A stretch of DNA of 64,000 nt from Kosakonia cowanii JCM 10956 = DSM 18146 (GCF_001975225.1 NZ_CP019445.1:3720001-3784000); one strand, 5' to 3'; positions 18,081 to 28,973 are shown, counted from the stretch's first letter. The notes: generated from the letters alone by a model not told the origin. Translations and numbers: made by a program.

Positions 18081-19865
18081 ATGTTCACATCGATCAAGGC
18101 CCGGATTATGGCGGCGACGGCAGGTTGTCTTACTGTCGCCTTACTGCTTAACACCATCATCAACTACCAGGTTACACGCCAGCACAACCAGCAAACCCAG
18201 CAGGATATTCTCTCCAGTACCCGCGACAGCCATGGCATTGCCATTGCCGACTGGGTCGCCAGCAAAACCGCGATGATCGCCTCTCTGCAAAGCGTCGCCT
18301 TAACGGACGATCCAGTACCGGTATTTGCCCAAATTGCCCGCGCCGGCGGGTTTATCAATGTCTACGTTGGCTACGCCAGCAAAACCGCCAAGTTCTCCGA
18401 TCCCGGCGGCGTCCCGGCGGATTACGATCCGACCATTCGCCCGTGGTATCAGCAGGCTGTGAAAGCCGATGCGCCGGTCGTCACCGCCCCCTATGTTGAT
18501 GCCAGCACCGGTCAACTGGTGGTGACGTTTGCCGTGCCGGTAAAAGAGAACGGCACGCTGAAGGGCGTGGTCGCCGGGGATGTCTCGATGACCAGCGTGG
18601 TGGCTAACGTGCGCGGCATCAGCCCGACGCCGCACAGCAGCGGTATGCTGCTTGCCAGCGATGGCTCAGTGATTGCCGCCGCTGACGAAAAGCTGACGAT
18701 GAAGCCCTTCTCTGACGCCATTCATGGCGTCTCCTTTGCCGAGCTGAGCAGCGGGAAAACCGTCTCTGGCGAGTATGCCGGGAATGAGAAGTCGCTGTTA
18801 GCCAGCCGGGTAAAAGGAACCGACTGGCTGCTGGTGGTCGCCCTCGATGGGGATGACGCCACCGCCGGTCTGCGCGCCCAGTTAAAAGCCTCCGCCGTGT
18901 CGCTTATTGTGCTGGTAATTATTGCCGGGGCATTGATGCAGTGGATGGTCGCAGCGCTGCTTAAACGCCTGGTGGTGATCCGCGATGCGATGAACGCCAT
19001 CAGCAGCGGCACCAACGACCTCTCCCAGCGCCTGCCGGAGAGCGGTAACGATGAAGTGGCGCAAATCGCCCACGCCTTTAACGCCTTCAGCGACAAGCTG
19101 GCGGTGGTGATGGTGAAACTGCGCGACTCCACCCACTCGGTGCAGCTGGCGGCGCAGGAGATTGCCGCCGGGAACCAGGATCTCTCCGGGCGCACGGAGC
19201 AGGCGGCCTCCAGCCTGCGTGAAACCGCCAGCGCCGTAGAGCAGATCACCGCGTCGGTCGCGCAATCGACTGATGCCGCAGCGCAGGCGAATACCCAGGC
19301 GCACGTCGCATCAGAAGCCGCTTCGCGCGGCGGTCAGGTGGTGACGCAGGCCATTAACACCATGCAGTCGATTGAAGTCGCCTCGGCGAAGATTGGCGAT
19401 ATTACCAGCGTTATTGATGCCATCGCCTTCCAGACCAATATCCTCGCGCTTAACGCCTCGGTGGAAGCGGCGCGCGCCGGTGAACAGGGTCGTGGCTTTG
19501 CGGTAGTGGCAGGCGAAGTGCGTAATCTCGCCAGCCGCAGCGCGCAGGCGGCGAAGGAGATTAAAACGCTGATTGACTCCACCACCGACAGCGTTGCCAC
19601 CGGCTCGCGCTATGTGCGGCTGGCGGGCGACAGCATGACGGATATCGTCACCAGCATCGACAGCGTATCGGTGATCATGCGCGAAATCACCGTCGCCACC
19701 AGCGAGCAGATGAAAGGTATTCAGGAGATTAATCATGCGGTGATAAATCTTGACCGTATGGTGCAGCAGAACGCCGAGCTGGTCGTCGAGTCAACCGCTG
19801 CTGCCGGGGCACTGCGCGCGCAAGCGGGTGAACTTGCCGACACCGCCGGACATTTCCGCATTTAA
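18081..19865 (+). CDS. Methyl-accepting chemotaxis protein with dCache sensor domain
   Basis: The 594-residue receptor has TM1 near residues 10-27, a periplasmic dCache-type sensor (about 40-265, with the IRPWYQQA motif seen in small-molecule dCache domains), TM2 near 272-292, a HAMP domain and a signalling coiled coil. The tip of the coiled coil, AFQTNILALNASVEAARAG, is the canonical CheA/CheW contact of 36-heptad receptors. It ends GHFRI, with no NWETF tether, so adaptation enzymes must reach it through other receptors. The ligand cannot be read from sequence. E. coli has no receptor at this locus. An FliA-like promoter lies upstream. Confidence 0.93.
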   Translation: MFTSIKARIMAATAGCLTVALLLNTIINYQVTRQHNQQTQQDILSSTRDSHGIAIADWVASKTAMIASLQSVALTDDPVPVFAQIARAGGFINVYVGYASKTAKFSDPGGVPADYDPTIRPWYQQAVKADAPVVTAPYVDASTGQLVVTFAVPVKENGTLKGVVAGDVSMTSVVANVRGISPTPHSSGMLLASDGSVIAAADEKLTMKPFSDAIHGVSFAELSSGKTVSGEYAGNEKSLLASRVKGTDWLLVVALDGDDATAGLRAQLKASAVSLIVLVIIAGALMQWMVAALLKRLVVIRDAMNAISSGTNDLSQRLPESGNDEVAQIAHAFNAFSDKLAVVMVKLRDSTHSVQLAAQEIAAGNQDLSGRTEQAASSLRETASAVEQITASVAQSTDAAAQANTQAHVASEAASRGGQVVTQAINTMQSIEVASAKIGDITSVIDAIAFQTNILALNASVEAARAGEQGRGFAVVAGEVRNLASRSAQAAKEIKTLIDSTTDSVATGSRYVRLAGDSMTDIVTSIDSVSVIMREITVATSEQMKGIQEINHAVINLDRMVQQNAELVVESTAAAGALRAQAGELADTAGHFRI

Positions 19866-19872
19866 TCTTTTA

Positions 19873-19905
19873 CCGGCGCGTGAAGACTACGATTTCGCGC
19901 GCCGG
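19873..19905 (+). terminator. Hairpin after the chemoreceptor gene
   Basis: CCGGCGCG (19873-19880) and CGCGCCGG (19898-19905) can pair across a 17-nt loop, 8 nt after the stop codon. No T-run follows, so it may act as a processing or stability structure, or a weak terminator. Confidence 0.35.
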
Positions 19906-20047
19906 ATCTCCCCCCTCGCCGCAGATTGTTATTTTTGTTTAATCCTTACGTCATTTGTTGATCAAAATCAGCATCTGGCTAACGGTCGTTTGGTGTGATG
20001 CACGGAGTGTTTTGTGAACAACATCACGCAGGGATGGCGTTATTCAA

Positions 20048-20311
20048 ATGACGGGGTTAAAAAAAATGGCGGTAGTAAAAGCAAGTTTAAAACTGTTTGG
20101 CGGGGATACGGTGGTGGTTCGCTGTTCTGAAAATTGCCATATCCATCTGATGTGTGAGAAGAGCCGCAGGCCGAATGCGCAGGCGGATATTCTGAGTGTC
20201 CAGAACCGCGCCAGCGCCTATCTTTCGGTGCCTTACAGCGGCATCTGGAGCGTGCTGATCGACAGCCACAGCCAGTCGCTGGAGCACTCGATCAGCTATG
20301 TTGCGGCGTAA
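20048..20311 (+). CDS. Small DUF1883-like protein
   Basis: Short protein of 87 residues from the ATG at 20048, or 81 from the ATG at 20066 (MAVVKASLKLFGG). A GGGG tract ten bases before the second ATG makes either start possible. It contains a beta-rich core with VPYSGIWSVLID, resembling the VP-SGxWxVVVD core of DUF1883 proteins; that family link is my recognition without a search. No signal peptide or membrane segment is visible. It lies between the chemoreceptor and convergent chaC; its function is unknown. Confidence 0.65.
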   Translation: MTGLKKMAVVKASLKLFGGDTVVVRCSENCHIHLMCEKSRRPNAQADILSVQNRASAYLSVPYSGIWSVLIDSHSQSLEHSISYVAA

Positions 20312-20320
20312 ACTTCATCC

Positions 20321-21019
20321 TTAGCAGGCAAAACCAGGCACCATTTCCGGGCCTGGTTTGTCCCCCTCCTGCAGCATACGCACTCGTCCCACCAGTTCAT
20401 TCAGGCAGTCATCGTGCATGCCGAGCTTAATCAGCTCCTGCTCAAGGGAGAAGAGGTACTGGGCATTGGTGCCAAGCGGGCCGCTGGCGGCCGCGATCAG
20501 TGGCGCGATGGTTTGCGCGCGGGTATCTGACTCATAGAGCGGGTGGCGCGGATCCATAATAAACACCAGCGCGTTGACTACGCGGCCATCGTCGAGCGAA
20601 AGTTTGCACCAGCTCGGCAGATAGCAGCCGGTGATCATCTCCCGTTTCCACAGCAGCGTCAGATCGTCGTGCAGGCTCTCTTCCGACAGCCGGTAAGCTA
20701 CGCCAGTGGTGCGCCCGCCCTCTTTCAGTGCAAGCATGCGCCCTGGCTGACACGCAGTACCGCGCCCGGCAGTCAGGCGCAAACAGAAGGCTCGATGCCA
20801 GCCGACCAGCGTTCCCGGGCAGGATTCATCGAACTCCATTGCCGGGTTCCACATCAGCGAACCGTAGCCAAAAAGCCACACCGGGCCATCATCCGGCCGA
20901 CAGGCCAGCGTCGCCGCCAGCGAGGACGCCCGCTGCTCAGCCGACCACAACAACGACTCTTCTATGTCGCCAAACGCCGTTTTGCAATCGGCCGTTCGCA
21001 AGAAATCACGCGTTAACAT
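20321..21019 (-). CDS. chaC: Glutathione-specific gamma-glutamylcyclotransferase
   Basis: ChaC cleaves glutathione to 5-oxoproline and cysteinylglycine in the cytoplasm. The 232-residue protein shows the substrate-binding loop WLFGYGSLMWNP at about residues 48-59, the following GTLVGWHRAFCL strand, and a conserved glutamate in LKEGGRTTGVAYRL that fits the catalytic base. The ATG at 21019 has GGAGG six bases upstream. E. coli ChaC has 231 residues and the same neighbours, chaB and chaA. Confidence 0.95.
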   Translation of the reverse strand: MLTRDFLRTADCKTAFGDIEESLLWSAEQRASSLAATLACRPDDGPVWLFGYGSLMWNPAMEFDESCPGTLVGWHRAFCLRLTAGRGTACQPGRMLALKEGGRTTGVAYRLSEESLHDDLTLLWKREMITGCYLPSWCKLSLDDGRVVNALVFIMDPRHPLYESDTRAQTIAPLIAAASGPLGTNAQYLFSLEQELIKLGMHDDCLNELVGRVRMLQEGDKPGPEMVPGFAC

Positions 21020-21190
21020 CTTTTACCTCCGCCACTGCCTGCGTCCTTGCGACTGCTTTACTGCTGCCTTCCCGACATACGCCGTCGTTTCAACGCAGCG
21101 CCATATGACGATATGCAATTCACGCGCCGCATGCAACAGCATCAATCCATCGAATAAAGCTATAAATGGCGAAGGTGGCGCTGCTACGCG

Positions 21191-21421
21191 CTATTTCTTC
21201 TTATGCCACTTGTCGTCATCCCCCTTCTCATACTCATTTTTGACCGCCGCCCAGGCGACGCGGTGCGCCGTCTCCTCCCGGCTGGCATCGCCGCGGCGGT
21301 CATCTTTATCTTTGTATTGATCCCAGGCGCTGTTAAAGGCCTCTTTATAGATCTCCTGCGCATGGGCTGGAAGAACGTGTTGCACGCTATCGGGAAGCTC
21401 GGATTTTGCTTTATATGGCAC
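21191..21421 (-). CDS. chaB: ChaB, cation transport regulator
   Basis: The small 76-residue charged protein of the ChaB family contains PDSVQHVLPAHAQEIYKEAFNSAW, a nearly invariant family segment, and a lysine-rich tail. It is proposed to regulate the ChaA antiporter; the mechanism is not settled. The length equals E. coli ChaB. The start codon is GTG at 21421, with AAGGAG seven bases upstream, whereas E. coli uses ATG. It lies between chaC (same strand) and chaA (divergent). Confidence 0.93.
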   Translation of the reverse strand: MPYKAKSELPDSVQHVLPAHAQEIYKEAFNSAWDQYKDKDDRRGDASREETAHRVAWAAVKNEYEKGDDDKWHKKK

Positions 21422-21696
21422 TTTTCTGCTCCTTGTTGGGCTAAAAGGTTAAGTCTGGTCGACAACCTGCCTGAGCGCCAGGCATGGAGGATAAATGACT
21501 TTTTAAAGTAACTATCGTTATGTTTATATTTCATTATTTCCACAAAACAGCAATTTTCGCGGCTTTAAAACGGAAAAAATTTTACTGCCGTAAAAATAGG
21601 TAAAAATAACCACGTAAATGCGACTTTTTTGCTATTTTAATCACCTTGCATTCTTTATCTATACTTCAACAACACTGCCCTCTGAGGAGAATCATA

Positions 21697-22791
21697 ATGA
21701 CAACAACCCACGAGGCGGTTAAAACCCGCCACAAGGAGACCACGCTCATTTTCCCGGTGCTGGCGCTGGCCGTGCTGCTCTTCTGGGGAAGCTCGCAGTC
21801 ACTGCCGGCGATAGTCGGAATCAATGTGCTGGCGCTGGTCGGGATTTTAGCCAGCGCCTTTAGCGTGGTTCGCCACGCTGACGTTCTTGCTCACCGTCTG
21901 GGCGAACCTTTCGGCTCGTTAATTCTGAGTCTCTCCGTCGTTATCCTCGAAGTGAGCCTGATCTCCGCGCTGATGGCGACTGGCGATGCCGCGCCAACGC
22001 TGATGCGCGATACGCTCTACTCCATCATTATGATTGTTACCGGCGGGCTGGTAGGTTTCTCACTGCTGCTGGGCGGGCGTAAATTTGCCACGCAGTACGT
22101 CAATCTGTTTGGCATCAAGCAGTATCTGATCGCCCTCTTTCCGCTGGCGATTATCGTGCTGGTCTTTCCGATGGCGCTGCCGGAAGCGAACTTCACCACC
22201 GGCCAGGCACTGCTGGTGGCGCTCATCTCGGCGGCGATGTATGGCGTGTTTTTGCTGATCCAGACCAAAACCCATCAGAGCCTGTTTGTCTATGAGCATG
22301 AAGATGACGGCGACGATCCGCACCACGGTAAGCCGTCGGCGCACGGCAATTTCTGGCACACCGCGTGGCTGATTGTGCATCTGATTGCGGTGATTGCGGT
22401 GACCAAGATGAACGCACAGCCGCTGGAAGCGCTGCTGACGGAAGTGAACGCCCCGGTGGCCTTTACCGGCTTCCTCGTCGCACTGCTGATCCTCTCGCCG
22501 GAAGGGCTGGGCGCGTTAAAAGCGGTGCTGAACAACCAGGTGCAGCGTGCGATGAATCTCTTTTTCGGTTCGGTGCTGGCAACCATCTCGCTGACCGTAC
22601 CGGTGGTCACGCTGATTGCCTGGTTTACCGGCAACGATCTGGTGTTCGGCCTCGATGCGCCGGAGATGATTGTGATGGTGGCATCACTGATGCTGTGCCA
22701 GATCTCCTTCTCGACCGGGCGCACCAATGTGCTTAACGGCGCGGCGCATCTGGCGCTGTTTGCCGCCTACCTGATGACCATCTTCGCCTGA
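21697..22791 (+). CDS. chaA: Sodium/calcium/potassium : proton antiporter
   Basis: ChaA is an inner-membrane cation:proton antiporter that exports Na+, Ca2+ and K+ at alkaline pH. The 364-residue protein has about eleven hydrophobic helices. It has the two inverted CaCA exchanger repeats: one acidic core in VILEVSLISALMATGD and the second in LILSPEGLGALKAVLNNQ. A cytoplasmic acidic histidine-rich loop (EHEDDGDDPHH) separates the halves. The ATG at 21697 follows GAGGAG; an upstream ATG at 21646 has no good ribosome site. Confidence 0.96.
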   Translation: MTTTHEAVKTRHKETTLIFPVLALAVLLFWGSSQSLPAIVGINVLALVGILASAFSVVRHADVLAHRLGEPFGSLILSLSVVILEVSLISALMATGDAAPTLMRDTLYSIIMIVTGGLVGFSLLLGGRKFATQYVNLFGIKQYLIALFPLAIIVLVFPMALPEANFTTGQALLVALISAAMYGVFLLIQTKTHQSLFVYEHEDDGDDPHHGKPSAHGNFWHTAWLIVHLIAVIAVTKMNAQPLEALLTEVNAPVAFTGFLVALLILSPEGLGALKAVLNNQVQRAMNLFFGSVLATISLTVPVVTLIAWFTGNDLVFGLDAPEMIVMVASLMLCQISFSTGRTNVLNGAAHLALFAAYLMTIFA

Positions 22792-22803
22792 GTTATTCGG
22801 ATA

Positions 22804-22831
22804 CAAAAAACCCCGCTTTCGCGGGGTTTTT
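22804..22831. terminator. Bidirectional terminator between chaA and kdsA
   Basis: AAAAAACCCCGC-TTTC-GCGGGGTTTTT forms a GC-rich stem flanked by A-run and T-run, so it can stop both chaA (plus) and kdsA (minus). It lies 12 nt after the chaA stop and just before the kdsA stop. Confidence 0.95.
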
Positions 22832-22834
22832 CTT

Positions 22835-23698
<864 letters not shown>

Positions 23699-23715
23699 TT
23701 ATCGAGTGTGAATGC

Positions 23716-24525
23716 TTAATGCAGGGTAATCTGTTTATGGGAAATCGTGTTGATCTGCGCGCGGATCATTTCGCTGATTGGATCTTCCGGGCACTGCTCG
23801 ACAAAATAGCTTAAGTCATGCAGCGCCACGTGGTCGCAGTCCAGCTGCGCATAAATCAGCCCGCGATCGCGGATCTCATACGGATCTTCCGGATTGAACT
23901 GCAGTAACGCTTCGCTGGCGCGCAGGGCCAGCTCCATCTGCTGCTCTTCCATCAACGCCGACTTCAGGGTATCCAGCAGTTTGCGGATCACTTCAGCGTT
24001 GTCTGCCTCATCAAGGTCTTCGTTAAACAGCTCGGCCACCGGGCTAATATTGCCCTTCAGCCAAACTTCGAGCGTATGTTCGTCCAGCGTGTCGCCATTA
24101 AACGGGTTAATCAGCCACATTTCGCCATCCAGCCACTCACCGCGCAGAATCAGCTGCGTCGGGAAAATAACCGGAGTCAGCGGAATATTGAGCCGCCCGG
24201 CGACCCACAGCAGAATCGCCCCCAGCGACACGGCGCTGCCCTGGCGGTTCTGCAACACTTTATCCAGCCACAGCGCATCGGAGAGACGGTAGACGCCGCG
24301 GGTATCTTTGAAGCCCCATTCGCCGTAAAACAGCGCGAGGAGCTCCTCCAGTTGATGCTCCTGAGGCTTTGCCTGACTGATCTCTTCACGGGCAAGCGCG
24401 AGCAGATGCTCCAGTTCGTCTTGTACGTATTGTGAAGGAAAATCATCGCGTATCAGCTCGGAAACAAGGATCATTCCGTCGCATAATGGCGCTTTGTTAA
24501 ATTCGAAATCAGCTAACGACCTCAT
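23716..24525 (-). CDS. sirB1: SirB1 family protein (transglutaminase-like with TPR)
   Basis: The 269-residue protein equals E. coli SirB1 (YchA) in length. The N-terminal two thirds resemble the transglutaminase-like fold (RQGSAVSLGAILLWVAGRLNIPL and the following PTQLILR), though the usual cysteine of the triad is not evident, so enzymatic activity is doubtful. The C-terminal third has TPR-like helices (YEIRDRGLIYAQLDCDHVAL). Its biological role is unclear. Three nucleotides separate it from sirB2. Confidence 0.93.
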   Translation of the reverse strand: MRSLADFEFNKAPLCDGMILVSELIRDDFPSQYVQDELEHLLALAREEISQAKPQEHQLEELLALFYGEWGFKDTRGVYRLSDALWLDKVLQNRQGSAVSLGAILLWVAGRLNIPLTPVIFPTQLILRGEWLDGEMWLINPFNGDTLDEHTLEVWLKGNISPVAELFNEDLDEADNAEVIRKLLDTLKSALMEEQQMELALRASEALLQFNPEDPYEIRDRGLIYAQLDCDHVALHDLSYFVEQCPEDPISEMIRAQINTISHKQITLH

Positions 24526-24528
24526 GTC

Positions 24529-24921
24529 TTACCCCAGTATCGGTACTTTTGTGGCGGCGAGTTTAATGATGATGTACAGCACCACCAGCCCCAGCATAAA
24601 GGCGATAAAACCTGCCTGCTGGCCGCGCGGACGATGTCGCCCGAGCGCAATAAAACCCAAAACGATATAGATGATAACGCCAAACAGCTTTTCAGTCAGC
24701 CATGCGCCTTTAACAGTAAAAGGCAAATAGCCGGTCAGAGCTATCAACCCCACGCCGCTGAGCAGCAAAACGCTGTCGACAATATGCGGTAACACCCGCA
24801 CCCAACGCGCCTGAAAGCGGGGATTGTTGCTCCAGCGCCACCAGTAACGCAGGGTGAACAGGCTAATGGTCAGCGCCACCGACGTCAAATGTAACGTAAT
24901 CAGGATGTTAAAGAGGCACAT
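24529..24921 (-). CDS. sirB2: SirB2 family inner membrane protein
   Basis: The 130-residue protein has four hydrophobic helices and is a SirB-family membrane protein of unknown biochemical role (E. coli YchQ, same length). It lies between prmC (15-nt gap) and sirB1 (3-nt gap), so it belongs to the same transcript. Characteristic family stretches are LHLTSVALTISLFTLRYWWR at the N-terminus and a proline-arginine-rich loop (GRHRPRGQQ) before the last helix. Confidence 0.93.
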   Translation of the reverse strand: MCLFNILITLHLTSVALTISLFTLRYWWRWSNNPRFQARWVRVLPHIVDSVLLLSGVGLIALTGYLPFTVKGAWLTEKLFGVIIYIVLGFIALGRHRPRGQQAGFIAFMLGLVVLYIIIKLAATKVPILG

Positions 24922-24936
24922 TCCCTGTTGCTCCCG

Positions 24937-25767
24937 TTACGGCCGCCGTCCCAGCGTCAGGCGTTCGTTATCACCATAATCCCGGCAGGTTTCTACCTGC
25001 TGCCAGCCGTAGCGGGCAAAAATCTCGCGCACCGCCGCACCCTGCTGCCAGCCATGCTCAAGCAACAGCCAGCCCTGCGGCAGTAAATAGCGCGATGCGT
25101 CTTTAATCAGTGTATGCAGATCCGCAAGGCCATTTTCCGCCGCCACCAATGCGCTGAGCGGTTCAAAGCGCACATCGCCCTGCGCCAGATGGGGATCCTG
25201 CGCATCAATATAGGGGGGGTTGCTGACGATAAGCGAAAATTGCTGCCCCTCAAGGGCGCTAAACCAGCGGCTCTGCACAATCTCAATATTGCGGATGCCA
25301 AGATGATCGGCGTTACGCTGCGCCAGCGCGACCGCGTCAGGGATGAGATCGACAGCGGTGACCTGGCAATCTGGCCGCTCGCTGGCCAGCGCCAACGCAA
25401 TCGCACCGGTGCCGGTCCCCAAATCAAGGATGCGGCACGGCGCGGCGGGAAGCCGGGCGAGCGCCTGCTCGACCAGACACTCGGTATCGGGGCGTGGGAT
25501 CAGCGTCGCGGGCGAGACAAACAGCGGCAGCGACCAGAATTCGCGCTCACCAATCAGATGCGCCACCGGCTCGCCGCGCACGCGCCGGGCCAGTAACCCA
25601 GCAAGCTGCTCCTGCTGCTCGTCCGTAAGAGGCGTTTCACCGAAGGCGAGAATAAAGGTGCGCGCTTTGCCGGTGACAAAGCCGAGCAGGATCTCGGCAT
25701 CGCGCCGCGGGCTTTCACTGGCCTGCAGCTGGCTGACTGCCTCGCGCAACCACTGTTGATACTCCAT
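24937..25767 (-). CDS. prmC: Peptide chain release factor N5-glutamine methyltransferase
   Basis: PrmC methylates the glutamine of the GGQ motif in release factors RF1 and RF2, needed for efficient termination. The SAM-binding motif (ILDLGTGTGAIALALASERP) and the catalytic NPPYI motif (SNPPYIDAQDPH) are both present. The ATG at 25767 gives 276 residues, one fewer than E. coli, and overlaps the prfA stop by one base (TGATG). Its immediate linkage to prfA, which encodes its substrate, is conserved. Confidence 0.97.
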   Translation of the reverse strand: MEYQQWLREAVSQLQASESPRRDAEILLGFVTGKARTFILAFGETPLTDEQQEQLAGLLARRVRGEPVAHLIGEREFWSLPLFVSPATLIPRPDTECLVEQALARLPAAPCRILDLGTGTGAIALALASERPDCQVTAVDLIPDAVALAQRNADHLGIRNIEIVQSRWFSALEGQQFSLIVSNPPYIDAQDPHLAQGDVRFEPLSALVAAENGLADLHTLIKDASRYLLPQGWLLLEHGWQQGAAVREIFARYGWQQVETCRDYGDNERLTLGRRP

Positions 25768-26849
25768 CAATCCTGCTCGGAGAGCGCCGCCAACTGGTCG
25801 GCCTGGTACTCCTGCACGATCGGTTCGATCAGTGCATCAAGCTTGCCTTCCATTACCTCATCCAGACGGTAGAGCGTCAGGTTGATGCGGTGATCGGTCA
25901 CACGCCCCTGCGGGAAGTTATAGGTGCGGTTGCGGTCGCTGCGATCGCCGCTGCCGAGCAGGTTACGGCGCGTGGAAGCCTCCGTCTGCTGGCGTTTTGC
26001 CACTTCAGCCGCGCGAATGCGCGCACCCAGCACCGAGAGCGCTTTGGCTTTGTTTTTATGCTGCGAACGCTCATCCTGGCACTCGACCACAATGCCGGTC
26101 GGCAAGTGAGTAATACGGATCGCCGAGTCGGTGGTGTTAACGTGCTGACCGCCCGCGCCGGAGGAGCGGAAAGTATCGATACGCAGATCCGCCGGGTTGA
26201 TATCCGGCAGCTCCGCTTCCGGTAGCTCCGGCATCACCGCAACGGTACAGGCGGAGGTGTGAATGCGCCCCTGCGATTCGGTTGCCGGGACGCGCTGCAC
26301 GCGGTGCCCGCCCGATTCAAACTTCAGACGGCCATAGACGCCGTCGCCGCTGATTTTGGCAATCACCTCTTTATAGCCACCATGCTCGCCTTCGTTGGCG
26401 CTCATGATCTCAACGCGCCAGCGGCGGGCCTCGGCATAACGGCTGTACATACGGAACAGATCGCCGGCAAACAGCGCGGCTTCATCCCCGCCGGTACCGG
26501 CGCGGACTTCGACAAACGCGTTGCGCTCATCATCGGGATCTTGCGGCAGCAGCAGCACCTGTAAATGCTGCTCAAGCTGCTCGCTTTTCTCTTTCGCGTC
26601 GCGTAACTCCTCCTGCGCCATTTCGCGCATTTCGGGGTCCTCGAGCATCATCTGCGCGGTCTCGATATCGTCCTGCGTCTGTCGCCAGTCGGTAAAACAG
26701 CGGGAAACGTCGCTCAGCTGCGCATATTCGCGCGACAGGGCGCGGAAGCGATCCTGGTCGGCGATGGTTTGCGCGTCGCCCAGCAGCGCCTGAACTTCTT
26801 CATGGCGTTCATGCAGGGCTTCCAGTTTGGCAACGATAGAAGGCTTCAT
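25767..26849 (-). CDS. prfA: Peptide chain release factor 1
   Basis: RF1 recognises UAA and UAG and triggers release of the finished peptide. The 360-residue length equals E. coli. The catalytic GGQ is in [11 protein letters not shown] near residue 235, and the tripeptide anticodon PxT is represented by PAT in [11 protein letters not shown]. The stop is coupled by a one-base overlap to prmC, whose product modifies the GGQ. It follows hemA by 43 nt. Confidence 0.98.
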   Translation of the reverse strand: MKPSIVAKLEALHERHEEVQALLGDAQTIADQDRFRALSREYAQLSDVSRCFTDWRQTQDDIETAQMMLEDPEMREMAQEELRDAKEKSEQLEQHLQVLLLPQDPDDERNAFVEVRAGTGGDEAALFAGDLFRMYSRYAEARRWRVEIMSANEGEHGGYKEVIAKISGDGVYGRLKFESGGHRVQRVPATESQGRIHTSACTVAVMPELPEAELPDINPADLRIDTFRSSGAGGQHVNTTDSAIRITHLPTGIVVECQDERSQHKNKAKALSVLGARIRAAEVAKRQQTEASTRRNLLGSGDRSDRNRTYNFPQGRVTDHRINLTLYRLDEVMEGKLDALIEPIVQEYQADQLAALSEQD

Positions 26850-26892
26850 AGGCGTAAAGGCACCTTTTAGTAATTATCAGGAGTGTGGTGTG

Positions 26893-28149
26893 CTAATCCA
26901 GCCCGAGGCTGTTGCGCAGAATATGCAGGCGATCGTCATCCCCGTCACGGGCGGCCTGCTGAAGAGATTTGGTTGGGGCGTGGATCAAACGGTTGGTCAG
27001 CTTCCACGCCAGGTCCTGCATAATGGTCTGCGGATCGCCGCCCTGCTCCAGCGCTGCGAGCGCTTTTGCCGTCAGCTCATCGCGAACCTGTTCTGACTGG
27101 CTGCGATAGTCGCGAATCGTCTCGCTGGCGCTTTGCGCGCGCAGCCAGGCCATAAACTCGCTGGTCTCCTGGGCGACGATAGTTTCCGCCTGCACCGCCG
27201 CGGCTTTGCGCTGCGCCAGGTTGTGCTGAATGATACTTTGCAGATCGTCGACGCTGTAGAGATAGGCGTTGGCAATTTCACCCACTTCCGGCTCAACGTC
27301 GCGCGGAACGGCGATATCCACCAGCAGCATCGGCTTATTGCGACGCGCCTTCATCGCCCGCTCGACCATCCCTTTGCCAATAATCGGCAGCGGGCTGGCG
27401 GTCGAACTGATGACGATATCAGCATCTTTCAGGCGCTCATCGATTTCGCTCAGGTCGATCACTTCCGCCCCGACCTCATTCGCCAGCAGCTCCGCGCGCT
27501 CGCGGGTGCGGTTGGCGATGATCATATTTTGTACTTTATGCTCGCGCAGATGGCGCGCCACCAGTTCAATGGTCTCGCCCGCGCCGACCAGCAGCACGGT
27601 AACCGTCGACAGGGATTCAAAGATCTGCCGCGCCAGGGTACAGGCAGCAAAAGCGACCGACACGGCGCTGGCGCCGATATCGGTTTCCGTGCGCACGCGC
27701 TTGGCGACAGAGAAGGATTTCTGGAACATGCGCTCCAGCTCGCTGGCATTCCCGTGTCCGCGATGGGAGTCGGCATAGGCTTTTTTCACCTGGCCGAGGA
27801 TCTGCGGCTCACCGAGCACCAGCGAATCAAGCCCGCTCGCCACGCGCATTAAATGGCTGACGGCGTCGTTATCTTCGTGCCAGTAGAGGCTCTGACGAAC
27901 CTCATCTTCACGTAAATGGTGATAGTCGCAGAGCCAGCGCACCAGCGCTTCCTGTAAGTTCTCCCGCTCTTCGACGCTCAGATAGAGCTCGGTGCGGTTA
28001 CAGGTTGAGAGCACCACGCCCCCCTGCACCATCGGCTGCGCCAACAGGCTTTCCAGCGCCTGGTCAAGCGTTTCCGGCGAAAACGCAATACGTTCTCGCA
28101 ACGCAACAGGTGCTGTTTTGTGGTTGATGCCGAGTGCTAAAAGGGTCAT
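26893..28149 (-). CDS. hemA: Glutamyl-tRNA reductase
   Basis: HemA reduces glutamyl-tRNA to glutamate-1-semialdehyde, the first committed step of tetrapyrrole synthesis. The catalytic cysteine is in [12 protein letters not shown] at residue 50, the NADPH-binding glycine-rich motif is [11 protein letters not shown], and the dimerisation helices fill the C-terminus. The N-terminus [14 protein letters not shown] includes the lysines that in E. coli mediate haem-dependent proteolysis. I use the ATG at 28149, which gives 418 residues as in E. coli; upstream in-frame codons add 14 unconserved residues. Divergent from lolB. Confidence 0.97.
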   Translation of the reverse strand: MTLLALGINHKTAPVALRERIAFSPETLDQALESLLAQPMVQGGVVLSTCNRTELYLSVEERENLQEALVRWLCDYHHLREDEVRQSLYWHEDNDAVSHLMRVASGLDSLVLGEPQILGQVKKAYADSHRGHGNASELERMFQKSFSVAKRVRTETDIGASAVSVAFAACTLARQIFESLSTVTVLLVGAGETIELVARHLREHKVQNMIIANRTRERAELLANEVGAEVIDLSEIDERLKDADIVISSTASPLPIIGKGMVERAMKARRNKPMLLVDIAVPRDVEPEVGEIANAYLYSVDDLQSIIQHNLAQRKAAAVQAETIVAQETSEFMAWLRAQSASETIRDYRSQSEQVRDELTAKALAALEQGGDPQTIMQDLAWKLTNRLIHAPTKSLQQAARDGDDDRLHILRNSLGLD

Positions 28150-28349
28150 GGGCGCGGGAATAGTACCAACGTTGATAAGGTTAGACTGCACGCATCATAC
28201 AGGATGAGCCCAGTCAATAAAAGGGAGACTATCCTTTCGGAGTAATTGGTCTTTTTATGATTTAAGACAACGTGAACGTAGACGCTCTTTCTGTGCGGCG
28301 CTAGCATTAAGCTTCTGTCTGTAAACTGTTACAAGGATTTGTCATCGTT

Positions 28350-28973
28350 ATGATTCTGTCGGATTTCCGCCTCATTCGCCTGCTACCGCTGGCAAGCCTC
28401 GTGCTCACCGCCTGTACCCTGACCGCGCCGAAAGGGCCGGGAAAAAGCCCCGATGCGCCGCAGTGGCGTCAGCATCAGCAGCAGGTGCGCGATTTACACC
28501 AGTACCAGACGCGCGGCGCGTTTGCTTATCTCTCGGATGAGCAAAAAGTCTATGCCCGCTTCTTCTGGCAGCAAACCGGCCAGGATCGCTACCGCTTACT
28601 GCTCACCAACCCGCTGGGCAGCACCGAGCTTGAGCTAAAGGCGCAGCCGGGCAATGTTGAGCTGGTGGATAATAAAGGTAAGCACTACACCGCCGACGAC
28701 GCGGAAGAGATGATTGGCAAGCTGACCGGCATGCCGATTCCGCTTAACAGCCTGCGCCAGTGGATCCTCGGCCTGCCGGGCGATGCCACCGATTACAAAC
28801 TCGACGACCAGTATCGCCTGAGCCAGGTCAACTACAGCCAGGACGGTAAGAGCTGGAAAGTGGTGTATGGCGGCTATGACAGCAAAACCCAGCCGGCCCT
28901 GCCTTCTAATATGGAGCTGAGCGACGGCAAGCAGCGCATCAAGTTAAAGATGGATAACTGGATCGTTAAATGA
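28350..28973 (+). CDS. lolB: Outer membrane lipoprotein LolB, lipoprotein receptor
   Basis: LolB receives lipoproteins from periplasmic LolA and inserts them into the outer membrane. The lipoprotein signal ends with the lipobox LTAC (C22), followed by a residue other than aspartate, so it is sorted to the outer membrane. The 207-residue length matches E. coli, and the WKVVYGGY region and conserved hydrophobic loop ([15 protein letters not shown]) are intact. It overlaps ispE by 4 nt (ATGA). Confidence 0.98.
   Translation: MILSDFRLIRLLPLASLVLTACTLTAPKGPGKSPDAPQWRQHQQQVRDLHQYQTRGAFAYLSDEQKVYARFFWQQTGQDRYRLLLTNPLGSTELELKAQPGNVELVDNKGKHYTADDAEEMIGKLTGMPIPLNSLRQWILGLPGDATDYKLDDQYRLSQVNYSQDGKSWKVVYGGYDSKTQPALPSNMELSDGKQRIKLKMDNWIVK

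Noticed and set aside
19171..19198. GGAACC-N15-GCACGGA on the plus strand, like an hrp box
   Set aside because: It lies inside the coding region of the chemoreceptor with no gene start downstream; probably coincidence.
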